This document shows positions 1-6,983 of a stretch of 64,000 bases of DNA, in pieces. Below the pieces are notes generated by a model. The model ran no database searches. It was not told the origin of the DNA and saw only the letters and a program-made list of their open reading frames with translations. The position numbers were made by a program, and so were the translations under genes. Positions within the stretch are counted from its first letter, which is position 1. Each line of letters starts with the position of its first letter. The DNA is taken from NCBI RefSeq assembly GCF_030547005.1, contig NZ_JAUOPN010000002.1:310001-374000 (forward strand), written 5' to 3'. Source of the DNA: Maribacter sp. 1_MG-2023. GTDB taxonomy: Bacteria > Bacteroidota > Bacteroidia > Flavobacteriales > Flavobacteriaceae.

Positions 1-945
1 ATAAACTACGAACAAATAAATGAACTATTGAAAATAGAGGATTTATTTGAACCGGTAAAACAGGCATTTATTGACTATAACCCATCATCGCTTATTGGGA
101 TTCCTGTAAGTTTACTCCACTTTCCAAATAATGCGGATACACATATAAAAACCGCTGCTATAAAAGGATATGATTACTTTTCTATAAAAGTAGTTTCCAT
201 GTTTCCTGACAATGCAAAGCAAAACCTATCTCCTTTTAGTGGCGCTATTTTTCTGTTTGATGCTAAAACAGGTTTTCCTACTGCCATTTTAAACGATAAA
301 GGCATTATTACAGATTTAAGAACTGCAGCTGCAGGTGCTGTAATTACCGATTTTGTAGCTTCAAAATCTTCAAAATCGGTTGCTGTTATTGGTACTGGTA
401 TACAAGCATACCATCAAGTATTTGCTTTGGCGAAACTAAGACGGATCAATACACTCGCCATTTATGGTCGTAGCAAGGAAAAAGCACTTTCATTAAAAGA
501 AAAACTGACTCATTCTTATCCTGACTTGAAAGTAGACTTAGTTGACAGCGTAGAGAAAGCAGTAAAAGAATCTGAAATAATCATTACTACTACGTCAAGT
601 AAAACACCTCTTATAAAGGGTAAATGGTTGCAGAAAGAACAACACATAACTGCAGTTGGCTCTGACGATATTTATAAAAATGAAATGGATAGCGATTGTC
701 TTCATGTTGCCGATACTATTTTTATTGATAGTCTAGAACTAAACAAAAAATATGGGGAATATGCTCATGCAATAAAATCTTCACCGCGTCTAATTGATAA
801 GACCGTAGAGTTTGGTAATGCTTTTCAGAATACAGGATTTCAAAATTCTGATAATAAAATTACAATAGCAAAACTGGTTGGTGTAGGAATCCAAGATCTG
901 GCAGCATCGATTGTTGTAATGAATAAATTAAACAACCCAGGTTGA
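1..945 (+). CDS. Ornithine cyclodeaminase / mu-crystallin family protein (5' partial)
   Basis: The reading frame is open from the first base, so the TTG at 28 is probably not the start and the gene begins before the window. The visible 314 residues match the ornithine cyclodeaminase/mu-crystallin family, NAD(P)-dependent enzymes that deaminate or reduce amino and imino acids. The signature LRTAAAGAV is followed by a Rossmann motif (VIGTGIQA) about 118 residues after codon 28, then GRSKEKA at the end of the next strand and a GSDDIYKNEMD segment typical of the family. Substrate cannot be told from sequence: members act on ornithine, lysine, alanine or ketimines. The next 500 bp carry no gene, so it ends its transcription unit. 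Confidence 0.85.
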   Translation: MNYEQINELLKIEDLFEPVKQAFIDYNPSSLIGIPVSLLHFPNNADTHIKTAAIKGYDYFSIKVVSMFPDNAKQNLSPFSGAIFLFDAKTGFPTAILNDKGIITDLRTAAAGAVITDFVASKSSKSVAVIGTGIQAYHQVFALAKLRRINTLAIYGRSKEKALSLKEKLTHSYPDLKVDLVDSVEKAVKESEIIITTTSSKTPLIKGKWLQKEQHITAVGSDDIYKNEMDSDCLHVADTIFIDSLELNKKYGEYAHAIKSSPRLIDKTVEFGNAFQNTGFQNSDNKITIAKLVGVGIQDLAASIVVMNKLNNPG

Positions 946-1458
946 TTCTTAAATAAAGACGAATTACTTACCGGCTACGCTGGCAAATCGCATAAAAAAG
1001 TGAACCTTGAATCATTAGAGCTTAGTTAAACAGCAAAGTTTGTTCTAAAACAACTGCTTTACCCAGCCAAAAAACAAACTACTAGGTTTGTTTCCTTTCA
1101 AAATTCCCCTTTATACTTCGTACACCTTGCATTTTATCGATACAATTGCGATTGCTGTCGTTACAATCAACAATTATAAACACATGCTATAAGTAAAAAA
1201 CCGACTACTTGGTCGGTTCGCTGTTTTTAGGGTGATTCTCTTCTTAGAGCTATTTATGACACATTAATTCTATAAAATTTATGATGATTATGGTTTTCCG
1301 TAATGGAATGTAAGATGTTAATTGTAGGTTTATTCTTTAATAGTATATTAGCTAGGTACGCTTTAACCACCAAAACAAGAAATAAACGTACCCGGTACGT
1401 TTATATGTACGTTATAACCAATTAAAAAACAAAGCGATCACGATAAAAAATATTAAAA
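946..1458. other. Long intergenic spacer holding repeat copy R1
   Basis: No coding frame with convincing content is visible here. Most of the spacer (1025-1413) is the first copy of a repeat also found at 3186-3574. The remainder before the PLD gene is A-rich and begins directly at a GTTA core. Confidence 0.7.
1025..1413 (+). repeat. Intergenic repeat R1 with two palindromes, ending at GTTA
   Basis: This roughly 390-bp segment aligns over its whole length with 3186-3574. Conserved blocks include TTTGTTCTAAAACA, CACCTTGCATTTT, CGATACAATTGCGATTGCT and TTGTAGGTTTATTCTT. It contains palindrome A at 1072-1093 (AAACAAAC, 6-nt centre TACTAG, GTTTGTTT) and palindrome B at 1199-1218 (AACCGAC, TACTTG, GTCGGTT). 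Near its end lies a 9-bp inverted repeat with a 1-nt centre (1384-1402, AAACGTACC/GGTACGTTT). Similarity to the second copy stops at ACGTTA (1409-1414), after which the sequences and genes are unrelated. Confidence 0.75.
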
Positions 1459-2196
1459 ATGGCTGAATTTCTAGACACACAAGGTGTATCATATTATTTA
1501 AAAAAGTTAATTGATAATTCTGATGACAAATTATATCTAATAAGTCCATACTTACAACTTAACAATCAACTAAAACTCTCGTTAGAAGATAGACATAAGT
1601 TCTCAATAGACATTGTTATGATTTATGGTAAAGTTTCAGAAATAAATCCAGCAGATAGTGAATGGCTAACATCTATGCCAGGAATTAAACTTATGTTTCA
1701 TAAAGACCTACACGCTAAATGTTATTTTAATGGCAAAGAAGCAATAATTACTTCAATGAATTTGTATATGTTCTCTCAACAAAATAATGTAGAGATGGGT
1801 ATTTATGTGTCAAAAAAAGATGATGAAAAACTATACAATCAAATTGCAAAAGAAGTTGACAGGATTAAACGAGGAAGTGAGCATAGAACAATTTCGGTTA
1901 AAAAAGTTGAAAATATAATCCCTGAACCTAAAATAGAAAAAGAAACTCCAAAAACAGAAGCAAAAAAAGATTATTCTAAATCAAAACTTTTGACCACCAA
2001 AGAATTATCACAATTGACAGGTTTGAGCAGTCGAAAAGTAAATAGTTGGTTTACCGACAACAAACTGATGTATAAGAAAGATGAAGATTGGATAACTACA
2101 AAGCGTGGAAAAGAAGTTGGCGGAATTGAAAAAAGTGGACAATATGGTAAATTTGTTATTTGGCCAGAAAATATTGCAAAAGAATTAACGGAATAA
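1459..2196 (+). CDS. Phospholipase D-like protein with C-terminal helix-turn-helix
   Basis: The N-terminal ~140 residues form one PLD-type unit: ISPYLQL near residue 30 and the catalytic HxK motif H85-A-K87, followed by Ser99 and Asn101 (TSMNL). PLD-fold enzymes cut phosphodiester bonds in DNA or lipids and usually need two HKD units, so this single-unit protein should work as a dimer. Residues 141-172 are a charged linker. Residues 175-225 (TTKELSQLTGLSSRKVNSWF) look like a MerR/anti-repressor-type HTH. No signal peptide is seen, so it is probably cytoplasmic and acts on DNA. It stands alone between a repeat and an attC-like hairpin, which suggests acquisition. A restriction or defence role is possible but only inferred. 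Confidence 0.75.
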   Translation: MAEFLDTQGVSYYLKKLIDNSDDKLYLISPYLQLNNQLKLSLEDRHKFSIDIVMIYGKVSEINPADSEWLTSMPGIKLMFHKDLHAKCYFNGKEAIITSMNLYMFSQQNNVEMGIYVSKKDDEKLYNQIAKEVDRIKRGSEHRTISVKKVENIIPEPKIEKETPKTEAKKDYSKSKLLTTKELSQLTGLSSRKVNSWFTDNKLMYKKDEDWITTKRGKEVGGIEKSGQYGKFVIWPENIAKELTE

Positions 2197-2495
2197 AAAA
2201 ACTGTTTACAATAACTAAGCATATGGCGCGCCGATCGGCTAGCGCTATATGACTTGTTGACTGATCCGGGATTTGTAGATAAGGGGGAATTCGGGAAGTT
2301 TGCCTAGACCTTGGCAAGGAAGATGGTTATTGGTATGTAGGCTTCCCCTTCTTAGGAAGAACTGAGGTAAAAAACAAACAAATTCTTCTTTAATCTGAGA
2401 CATTATTATTCTAGGCACATAGATTCTAAAATCAAGTTCCTTGAGACCAAATCAATAAACACAATGCGCCCATAACCGTGTTTTATAACTTTACA
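2197..2495. other. Intergenic spacer without a gene
   Basis: Apart from the hairpin at 2208-2262 I see no gene. The stretch 2270-2440 is unusually G-rich in places and has no readable frame of substance. GCGCCCATAACCG just before the next gene again ends in a YYYAAC-like box. Confidence 0.5.
2208..2262 (+). other. attC-like imperfect hairpin after the PLD gene
   Basis: The gene is followed by AATAAC (2210-2215), a 4-nt spacer, CATAT (2220-2224), a GC-rich centre with the perfect palindrome GCCGATCGGC, ATATG (2247-2251), a 4-nt spacer and GTTGACT (2256-2262). Outer AAC/GTT boxes with symmetric unpaired spacers inside them are how integron attC sites are built (RYYYAAC...GTTRRRY), although the outer boxes fit the consensus only partly. 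The centre is far more GC-rich than its surroundings and packs several 6-8-bp palindromes together. Confidence 0.4.
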
Positions 2496-3083
2496 ATGAG
2501 AAAATTTCAATACTATCTTTTAATTCTTTTGCCCATTCTAGCATTTTCGCAAGCACCTGAAATACCAAAAATCGACTTTAAAACGAATGCAGAAGAAGTA
2601 CACAGGTATGTTGAGTTATTTGTCTTGAAAGATGCAGACGCATTGGTGGTTCGCCTCGCCTACTCCATACTGCCAGATATAGAACCAGAATCAGATTATA
2701 TCGTTTACTTCAACAACGGTAAGGTAAGGCGCTACAGAATTAATGAGTCCGCACAACCAATGGCTTCCCCTAAAATAAAGAGAATACGTGTTAAGAAAAA
2801 AAAGTATTCAGAGTATTGGGCATTTTTGAATCTCTGTGCTAGCGAAGGAAAATTCAATATAGATCAACGTCAATTAGCGACCTTAGGAGAAAAAGCGAAC
2901 TCATGGAAAAAAGCCATAAGTGGTGGACAAACCTATACTTTAGGTTTATACCAAGGCGAAAATTATACAGAATATAAGAGTTTTTTACCATCAATGTTCA
3001 CGGATGAAGAATATCCAGGATTCGAAGATAAACGTAAGTTAATCTATGTGATGGAAGGCTTTAAAACGCTCACTGAAGACTAA
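2496..3083 (+). CDS. Small secreted protein of unknown function
   Basis: The frame is open from a GTG at 2478, but ATG 2496 gives a clean signal peptide (MRKFQYYLLILLPILAFSQ) and is the better start. The mature protein of about 176 residues is soluble and charged, with no cysteine pattern and no lipobox, so it should be periplasmic or secreted. I recognise no domain. The segment YIVYFNNGKVRRYRI looks like paired beta strands. It stands alone between long spacers, as the neighbouring accessory genes do. Confidence 0.7.
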   Translation: MRKFQYYLLILLPILAFSQAPEIPKIDFKTNAEEVHRYVELFVLKDADALVVRLAYSILPDIEPESDYIVYFNNGKVRRYRINESAQPMASPKIKRIRVKKKKYSEYWAFLNLCASEGKFNIDQRQLATLGEKANSWKKAISGGQTYTLGLYQGENYTEYKSFLPSMFTDEEYPGFEDKRKLIYVMEGFKTLTED

Positions 3084-3601
3084 TGCATGTTTGTTCCTTA
3101 TTTAAAACTATGATGTCATCTAGTACTTGGCATTGAGGATTATAAAACTACACAGCAAACAGTGGTTATTGAACCATGAGAGTCTGTTTAAACAGTAAAA
3201 TTTGTTCTAAAACAGCCGCTTTACCCAACCAAAAAACAAACTACTTGGTTTGTTTAGTACCTAAAACAGCCTTTTACCCTAACACACCTTGCATTTTGTC
3301 GATACAATTGCGATTGCTATCGTTATTTTAAAGAATGCTCAACACATTTTAGCAGCAAAAAACCGACTACTTGGTCGGTTTTTTATTTTTAAGGTAATTT
3401 TCTTTTGAGTTCTACTAATGACAAATTATTTCCATCTAATTAATAGCTATAATAGGTTTTCATAATAGAACGTAAGATGTAAATTGTAGGTTTATTCTTA
3501 AATAGTATATTGGCTAAATACCATTTAACAACGAGACAGGAAATAAACGTACCGTAGTCAGTTTATATACGTTAGGGCAAATTTAAAAATCAAAATTTCG
3601 A
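3084..3601. other. Long intergenic spacer holding repeat copy R2
   Basis: No gene is visible. Most of the spacer is the second copy of the repeat at 3186-3574, and the following gene begins 27 bp after the repeat ends. Confidence 0.7.
3186..3574 (+). repeat. Intergenic repeat R2 with two palindromes, ending at GTTA
   Basis: This is the second copy of the element at 1025-1413. Palindrome A is at 3234-3255 (AAACAAAC, TACTTG, GTTTGTTT). Palindrome B is at 3357-3384 (AAAAAACCGAC, TACTTG, GTCGGTTTTTT) and is followed by a T-rich run, so B could end transcription on the plus strand. The copy ends at TATACGTTA, where GTTAGGGC (3571-3578) matches in reverse the GCCCTAAC at 4061-4068 that closes the next gene. 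Confidence 0.75.
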
Positions 3602-4108
3602 ATGGGAGAAATCATTGCAGAACTTCTTTTAATTTGGGAGGAACTAAAATTCTGGAAAAAGAAAAAAGAAAGACGGAAATTTGAAGAAGAGAATAATTTA
3701 CCTAAAAAGTTAATGTTTCGAACTTCAACTCTCATATTATTGTTTGCGATGGGATTTATAATAGTTGCCCGAATAATAGGTTTTTTTTACTTTAGTGATA
3801 AAGGCACGGATGAAACAGAGGAAAAAATTGCTCAAATTACTACGATACTGAATGAAGAAAAAAAGGACTTGGGTATTTATCCTGAAGAACTCAAAATAAT
3901 TATTAGAAACAATCCGCTACGACAAAATATAACGCTGGACTATTGGAAAAATGAATTTCATTATGAGCAATTGGACTATGGACTAAATTATGTGCTAAAA
4001 TCAAAAGGTAAGGATGGGATTTTAGGGAGTGAAGATGATATCAGCGGAAAAAAAAAACTTGCCCTAACGCAGCCTAAACACGATACGGACTTTAGGTTTA
4101 AAAACTAA
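3602..4108 (+). CDS. Membrane protein with pseudopilin GspG-like C-terminus
   Basis: The 168-residue protein has a basic, Lys/Glu-rich N-terminus (~1-38), one membrane helix (about 42-64) and an extracytoplasmic C-terminus. Residues 85-150 follow the GspG/type II pseudopilin C-terminal pattern: a short helix, then LDYWKNEFHYE, a tyrosine-rich strand pair, and the SKGKDGILGSEDDI loop that in GspG binds calcium. There is no prepilin peptidase site, since the helix is not N-terminal, and no type II secretion genes are nearby, so it is not an ordinary pseudopilin. Its last codons overlap the left part of an attC-like inverted repeat. Function unknown. Confidence 0.65.
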   Translation: MGEIIAELLLIWEELKFWKKKKERRKFEEENNLPKKLMFRTSTLILLFAMGFIIVARIIGFFYFSDKGTDETEEKIAQITTILNEEKKDLGIYPEELKIIIRNNPLRQNITLDYWKNEFHYEQLDYGLNYVLKSKGKDGILGSEDDISGKKKLALTQPKHDTDFRFKN

Positions 4109-4131
4109 AAGCTTTAGCTTCGTGTTTAGCC
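4061..4131 (+). other. attC-like inverted repeat at the end of the pseudopilin-like gene
   Basis: GCCCTAAC (4061-4068) lies inside the last codons of the preceding gene and is the exact reverse complement of GTTAGGGC at 3571-3578 before that gene. It is followed by CTAAACACGA (4074-4083), a 36-nt middle, and TCGTGTTTAG (4120-4129), a perfect 10-bp inverted repeat. A right-hand GTT box as in a full attC is not clear. The layout is that of a gene cassette: core site, gene, then a palindromic site overlapping the stop codon. Confidence 0.4.
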
Positions 4132-4156
4132 AAAGACAATAATTAAAAAAACTGAG

Positions 4157-4609
4157 TTGGAAATTAGAGAAACATATAGAAATGAGTACACCATTTCAAC
4201 TGACAGGGATAAATTAGATATCCCGAGCATTCACAAATTCCTCTCAAACGAAACTGATTGGGCTAATGGAATTCCACTCAATTCAGTAAAAACATCAATT
4301 GAAAACTCTTTAAATTTTGGACTTTATTACAAAGACCAACAAATTGGCTTTGCTAGAATAATTTCTGACTATTCAACTATTGCATATTTAGGAGATGTTT
4401 ATATTCTAAAAGAACATAGAAGAAAGGGGTTAAGTAAATGGCTAATCAACGAAATAATGGAACACCCAAATCTTCAAGGATTAAGACGCTGGATTTTATT
4501 GACCGACACCGCTGAATGGCTTTATAAAAAGTTTGGGTTTACGGAGATACCTCATCCTGAAATTTATATGGAGAAACATAACCCGAATGTATATCTTAGA
4601 ATAAAGTAA
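4157..4609 (+). CDS. GNAT family N-acetyltransferase
   Basis: This 150-residue protein is a single GNAT acetyltransferase domain that would transfer acetyl from acetyl-CoA to an amine. The acetyl-CoA loop is EHRRKGLSKWL near residue 92, preceded by the strand TIAYLGDVYIL, and WLYKKFGFTEI gives the typical GNAT motif B ending. The only suitable start is TTG at 4157. It directly precedes the conserved MEIRET-type N-terminus of this subfamily, and no in-frame ATG fits. The substrate is unknown. The gene follows the attC-like site by 25 bp and may belong to the same acquired set. Confidence 0.85.
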   Translation: MEIRETYRNEYTISTDRDKLDIPSIHKFLSNETDWANGIPLNSVKTSIENSLNFGLYYKDQQIGFARIISDYSTIAYLGDVYILKEHRRKGLSKWLINEIMEHPNLQGLRRWILLTDTAEWLYKKFGFTEIPHPEIYMEKHNPNVYLRIK

Positions 4610-4662
4610 GTATAATAAAGACCTGTGTTTAACTGAAATGCTAGCGTCTATTAGTCCATAAC

Positions 4663-4686
4663 TTTTTATACTAAACGGTATAAAAA
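4663..4686. repeat. 9-bp inverted repeat upstream of the LytTR gene
   Basis: TTTTTATAC (4663-4671) and GTATAAAAA (4678-4686) form a perfect 9-bp inverted repeat with a 6-nt centre, 46 bp before the LytTR regulator start. It could be the terminator of the GNAT gene or an operator; sequence alone does not decide. Confidence 0.35.
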
Positions 4687-4731
4687 CATTCTAAACATAG
4701 ATTCAATGCCAAAATATAGAGCTTCCAATTA

Positions 4732-5568
4732 ATGAGCACCATACCAACAACCAAGAATAACCTAAAAACCTACTGGCACACTTTTATGAATAGTTCTACA
4801 TGGCGTTGGTTTAAGAAAGTAGTAGTATTGATTATTTTCTCTTTAATACTAAATCATTTAGCAGAGCGCGAAAGTTTTCCTGATGGTGATTCTTATAGAT
4901 TTCCTATTGAAGGTTTTTTGGCATCTATTGTTTTGTGTATTCTTATAGGCATCATAACCGAGGTTAATTTTCAATATTACAAGAAGAAGCATTTCTCTAA
5001 AAAAGTTGAAATGACAACTATTGTATGGTTTATGGCCTCAACCTTAGGATATATTACACTCATGTATATTCCTGTAAATTTTATTTTTAGTCTAGTCGTA
5101 GATGGAGAGATAGAGTTCTATTATTTACTAATAGGTTTACTGATTACCTTACTATTGAGTTTTATTCTTATAGGCTTATCGTATGCCCAAGACGTGTACA
5201 ATTTATATAAGTCATCTTTAAAAGATGCTGTTGTAACCATAGAAAGCGGAGCAAAAACTACAAAACTCGCTTATGAAAACATTGCATGCTTTTATAGTGA
5301 AAACAAAATTGTATTTGCTGTTAAAAATGATGGCACAACTATTAGTACAGATTTCATATTGAATGAGCTGGAAGAAAAAATAAATAATCAATTGTTTTAT
5401 AGAGCAAATCGGCAAATTATCGTTCACAAAGATGCTGTAGAAGAAATAGAAAAAATTGAAAATGGTAAATTACGTATTCAATTAAAAGCTACCATTGAAA
5501 ACGATACTATTAAAGAAATAAATATCAGTCGGTACAAGCGAAAAGAATTTATGAATTGGTTTCAATAA
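4732..5568 (+). CDS. Membrane-anchored LytTR transcriptional regulator
   Basis: Four predicted membrane helices (about residues 28-44, 61-80, 96-122, 130-151) are followed by a LytTR DNA-binding domain at 165-275. The domain is recognisable by the AYENIACFYSENKIVFAV strands and FYRANRQIIVHKDAVEEI, the usual LytTR core. Unlike LytTR response regulators there is no receiver domain, so the membrane part should sense the signal and the cytoplasmic tail should bind DNA directly. Membrane-anchored LytTR proteins of this kind often regulate a neighbouring membrane gene. The CPBP protease gene 115 bp downstream is the obvious candidate, by inference from position only. Confidence 0.8.
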   Translation: MSTIPTTKNNLKTYWHTFMNSSTWRWFKKVVVLIIFSLILNHLAERESFPDGDSYRFPIEGFLASIVLCILIGIITEVNFQYYKKKHFSKKVEMTTIVWFMASTLGYITLMYIPVNFIFSLVVDGEIEFYYLLIGLLITLLLSFILIGLSYAQDVYNLYKSSLKDAVVTIESGAKTTKLAYENIACFYSENKIVFAVKNDGTTISTDFILNELEEKINNQLFYRANRQIIVHKDAVEEIEKIENGKLRIQLKATIENDTIKEINISRYKRKEFMNWFQ

Positions 5569-5682
5569 TAAACACCGACTATTCAGTTATTAATTTACTA
5601 CCATTCAGTAAGAGCATCAATAATTAAAAGGGGTTTCAGCGTTTTTGTTCATTAATTCGCTTAGAATTTAAAACCAACAATA

Positions 5683-6345
5683 ATGAACAAAGTTACCTTA
5701 CGCCAAATAGTAATTCCATTAATTACCATTGCAGTTATCTGCTTTATATGGTTTGGACCACTACAATTAAGTTATATAGAAAACATCGTTGTTTCTATAA
5801 TAATCATCTTATCAAATTATATAGAATACAAAGGAAAACCATTTTCAGCGTTAGGATTTCAACGAGAAAAATTCACAGTAAAAAACATCTTCGTACTAGC
5901 ACCTTTACTTGCTTTAGGTCTCTTTATTTTTTATGTCTTTTTACTAGTTCCTGGAGTTACAAAACTCACAGGAGTTCCCATAGATTATTCTAGTTTTAAA
6001 GAATTAGAAGGAAATCTCACCGCTTGCTTGATTGCTGTAGTAGTCGTGTGGGCTACTGCTGGGTTTGGAGAAGAAATTATTTTTCGTGGTTATTTTATGA
6101 GACAATTTGTAAAATTCTTTGGAGAAAGCAAATTCAGCATAGTTCTTAATATTGTCTTATTAGCTTGTTTTTTCGGCTTTATGCATAGTTACCAAGGAAT
6201 TACCGGACAAATAGTTGCAGGTACCGTCGGAGGGCTCATAGCGCTGATATTCTACCTACGTAAATACGATTTATGGTTTGTAATTGCCATACATGGTTTT
6301 TTTGATACCATATCGTTGATTTGTATTTACTACGGATTGGCATAA
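5683..6345 (+). CDS. CPBP family intramembrane metalloprotease
   Basis: The 220-residue polytopic protein carries the CPBP (CAAX protease/bacteriocin-processing, Abi) motifs: Glu130-Glu131 with Arg135 (EEIIFR), Phe164xxxHis168 (FGFMH) and His204xxxAsp208 (HGFFD). These residues bind the metal and catalyse cleavage in the membrane plane. About seven hydrophobic segments are visible. Members give bacteriocin self-immunity or process membrane proteins; which applies here is unknown. It follows the membrane LytTR regulator on the same strand. Confidence 0.88.
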   Translation: MNKVTLRQIVIPLITIAVICFIWFGPLQLSYIENIVVSIIIILSNYIEYKGKPFSALGFQREKFTVKNIFVLAPLLALGLFIFYVFLLVPGVTKLTGVPIDYSSFKELEGNLTACLIAVVVVWATAGFGEEIIFRGYFMRQFVKFFGESKFSIVLNIVLLACFFGFMHSYQGITGQIVAGTVGGLIALIFYLRKYDLWFVIAIHGFFDTISLICIYYGLA

Positions 6346-6462
6346 TAATAACTGGAAACACTAGTTACATCATCACCTACCCTGATTAGATATTCACTGT
6401 GCATCTTATTTCATAAAAATAAAACAGTAACCCTAACAACAACGGATATAGGTTCATAATGA

Positions 6463-6512
6463 AAGATTTGCGTTTTTCGTGTCTGCGAGCAAAAACATAA
6501 AACGCAAATCTT
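6463..6512. repeat. 14-bp perfect inverted repeat
   Basis: AAGATTTGCGTTTT (6463-6476) and AAAACGCAAATCTT (6499-6512) are exact reverse complements around a 22-nt loop. There is no T-run on either side, so it does not look like a plain terminator. ACGGATA is repeated directly on both flanks of the hairpin, and TTCATAACG lies to its right, so an attC-like or mobile-element hairpin is possible. Confidence 0.5.
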
Positions 6513-6566
6513 CTTAAATTCATAACGGATAGTAAGAAATAGATCATTTTAACCTCGCATTTTAAT

Positions 6567-6745
6567 ACCAAAAAACAAACCACTTAGTTTGTTTGGTTCC
6601 TGAAACACTCATTTAACTTCCTACTCTTTGCATTTTATCGATAAAATGGTGAAGGCTATCTTTTGTCTCAAGAATTTTGGGGACATTTTGATTATAAAAA
6701 ACAGACCAGTTGGTCGGTTCGTTAATTATAAGGTAATAATCTTTA
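6567..6745 (+). repeat. Diverged repeat copy R3 with two palindromes
   Basis: This copy keeps palindrome A at 6573-6594 (AAACAAAC, CACTTA, GTTTGTTT), the CTTTGCATTTTATCGATA block, and palindrome B at 6699-6719 (one arm changed, AACAGAC/GTCGGTT), followed by TAAGGTAAT as in R2. Further downstream the similarity fades. Confidence 0.65.
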
Positions 6746-6983
6746 TAATGTACTTCGTTACTAATTAAACCTAATTTTAGATTAGTAGTATCCTTAGAAA
6801 ATATCAGCCGAACCGTAAGTCACACTTAAATTTATTCGTGGATTACCATATTTCTTCTAAAAATATATTTTAACGCACTTATTTACGTTTAATTAATAGT
6901 TGGTTAAGATTTTAATCTATACCAGTATACTTAAACCTTTTAACAAATAGGAAGTCTAAGTAATAACTTATAACCATTTTCCC

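Larger units (their letters stand above)
6346..6983. other. Long intergenic spacer with hairpin and repeat copy R3
   Basis: I see no credible gene in these 638 bases. The spacer contains a 14-bp inverted repeat (6463-6512) and a diverged third copy of the paired-palindrome repeat (6567-6745). The remaining 240 bp before the YHYH gene are AT-rich with nothing recognisable. Confidence 0.6.

Noticed and set aside
6386..6583. 65-codon minus-strand frame
   Set aside because: It runs through the 14-bp inverted repeat and palindrome A, so its residues follow from the repeats and not from a protein.
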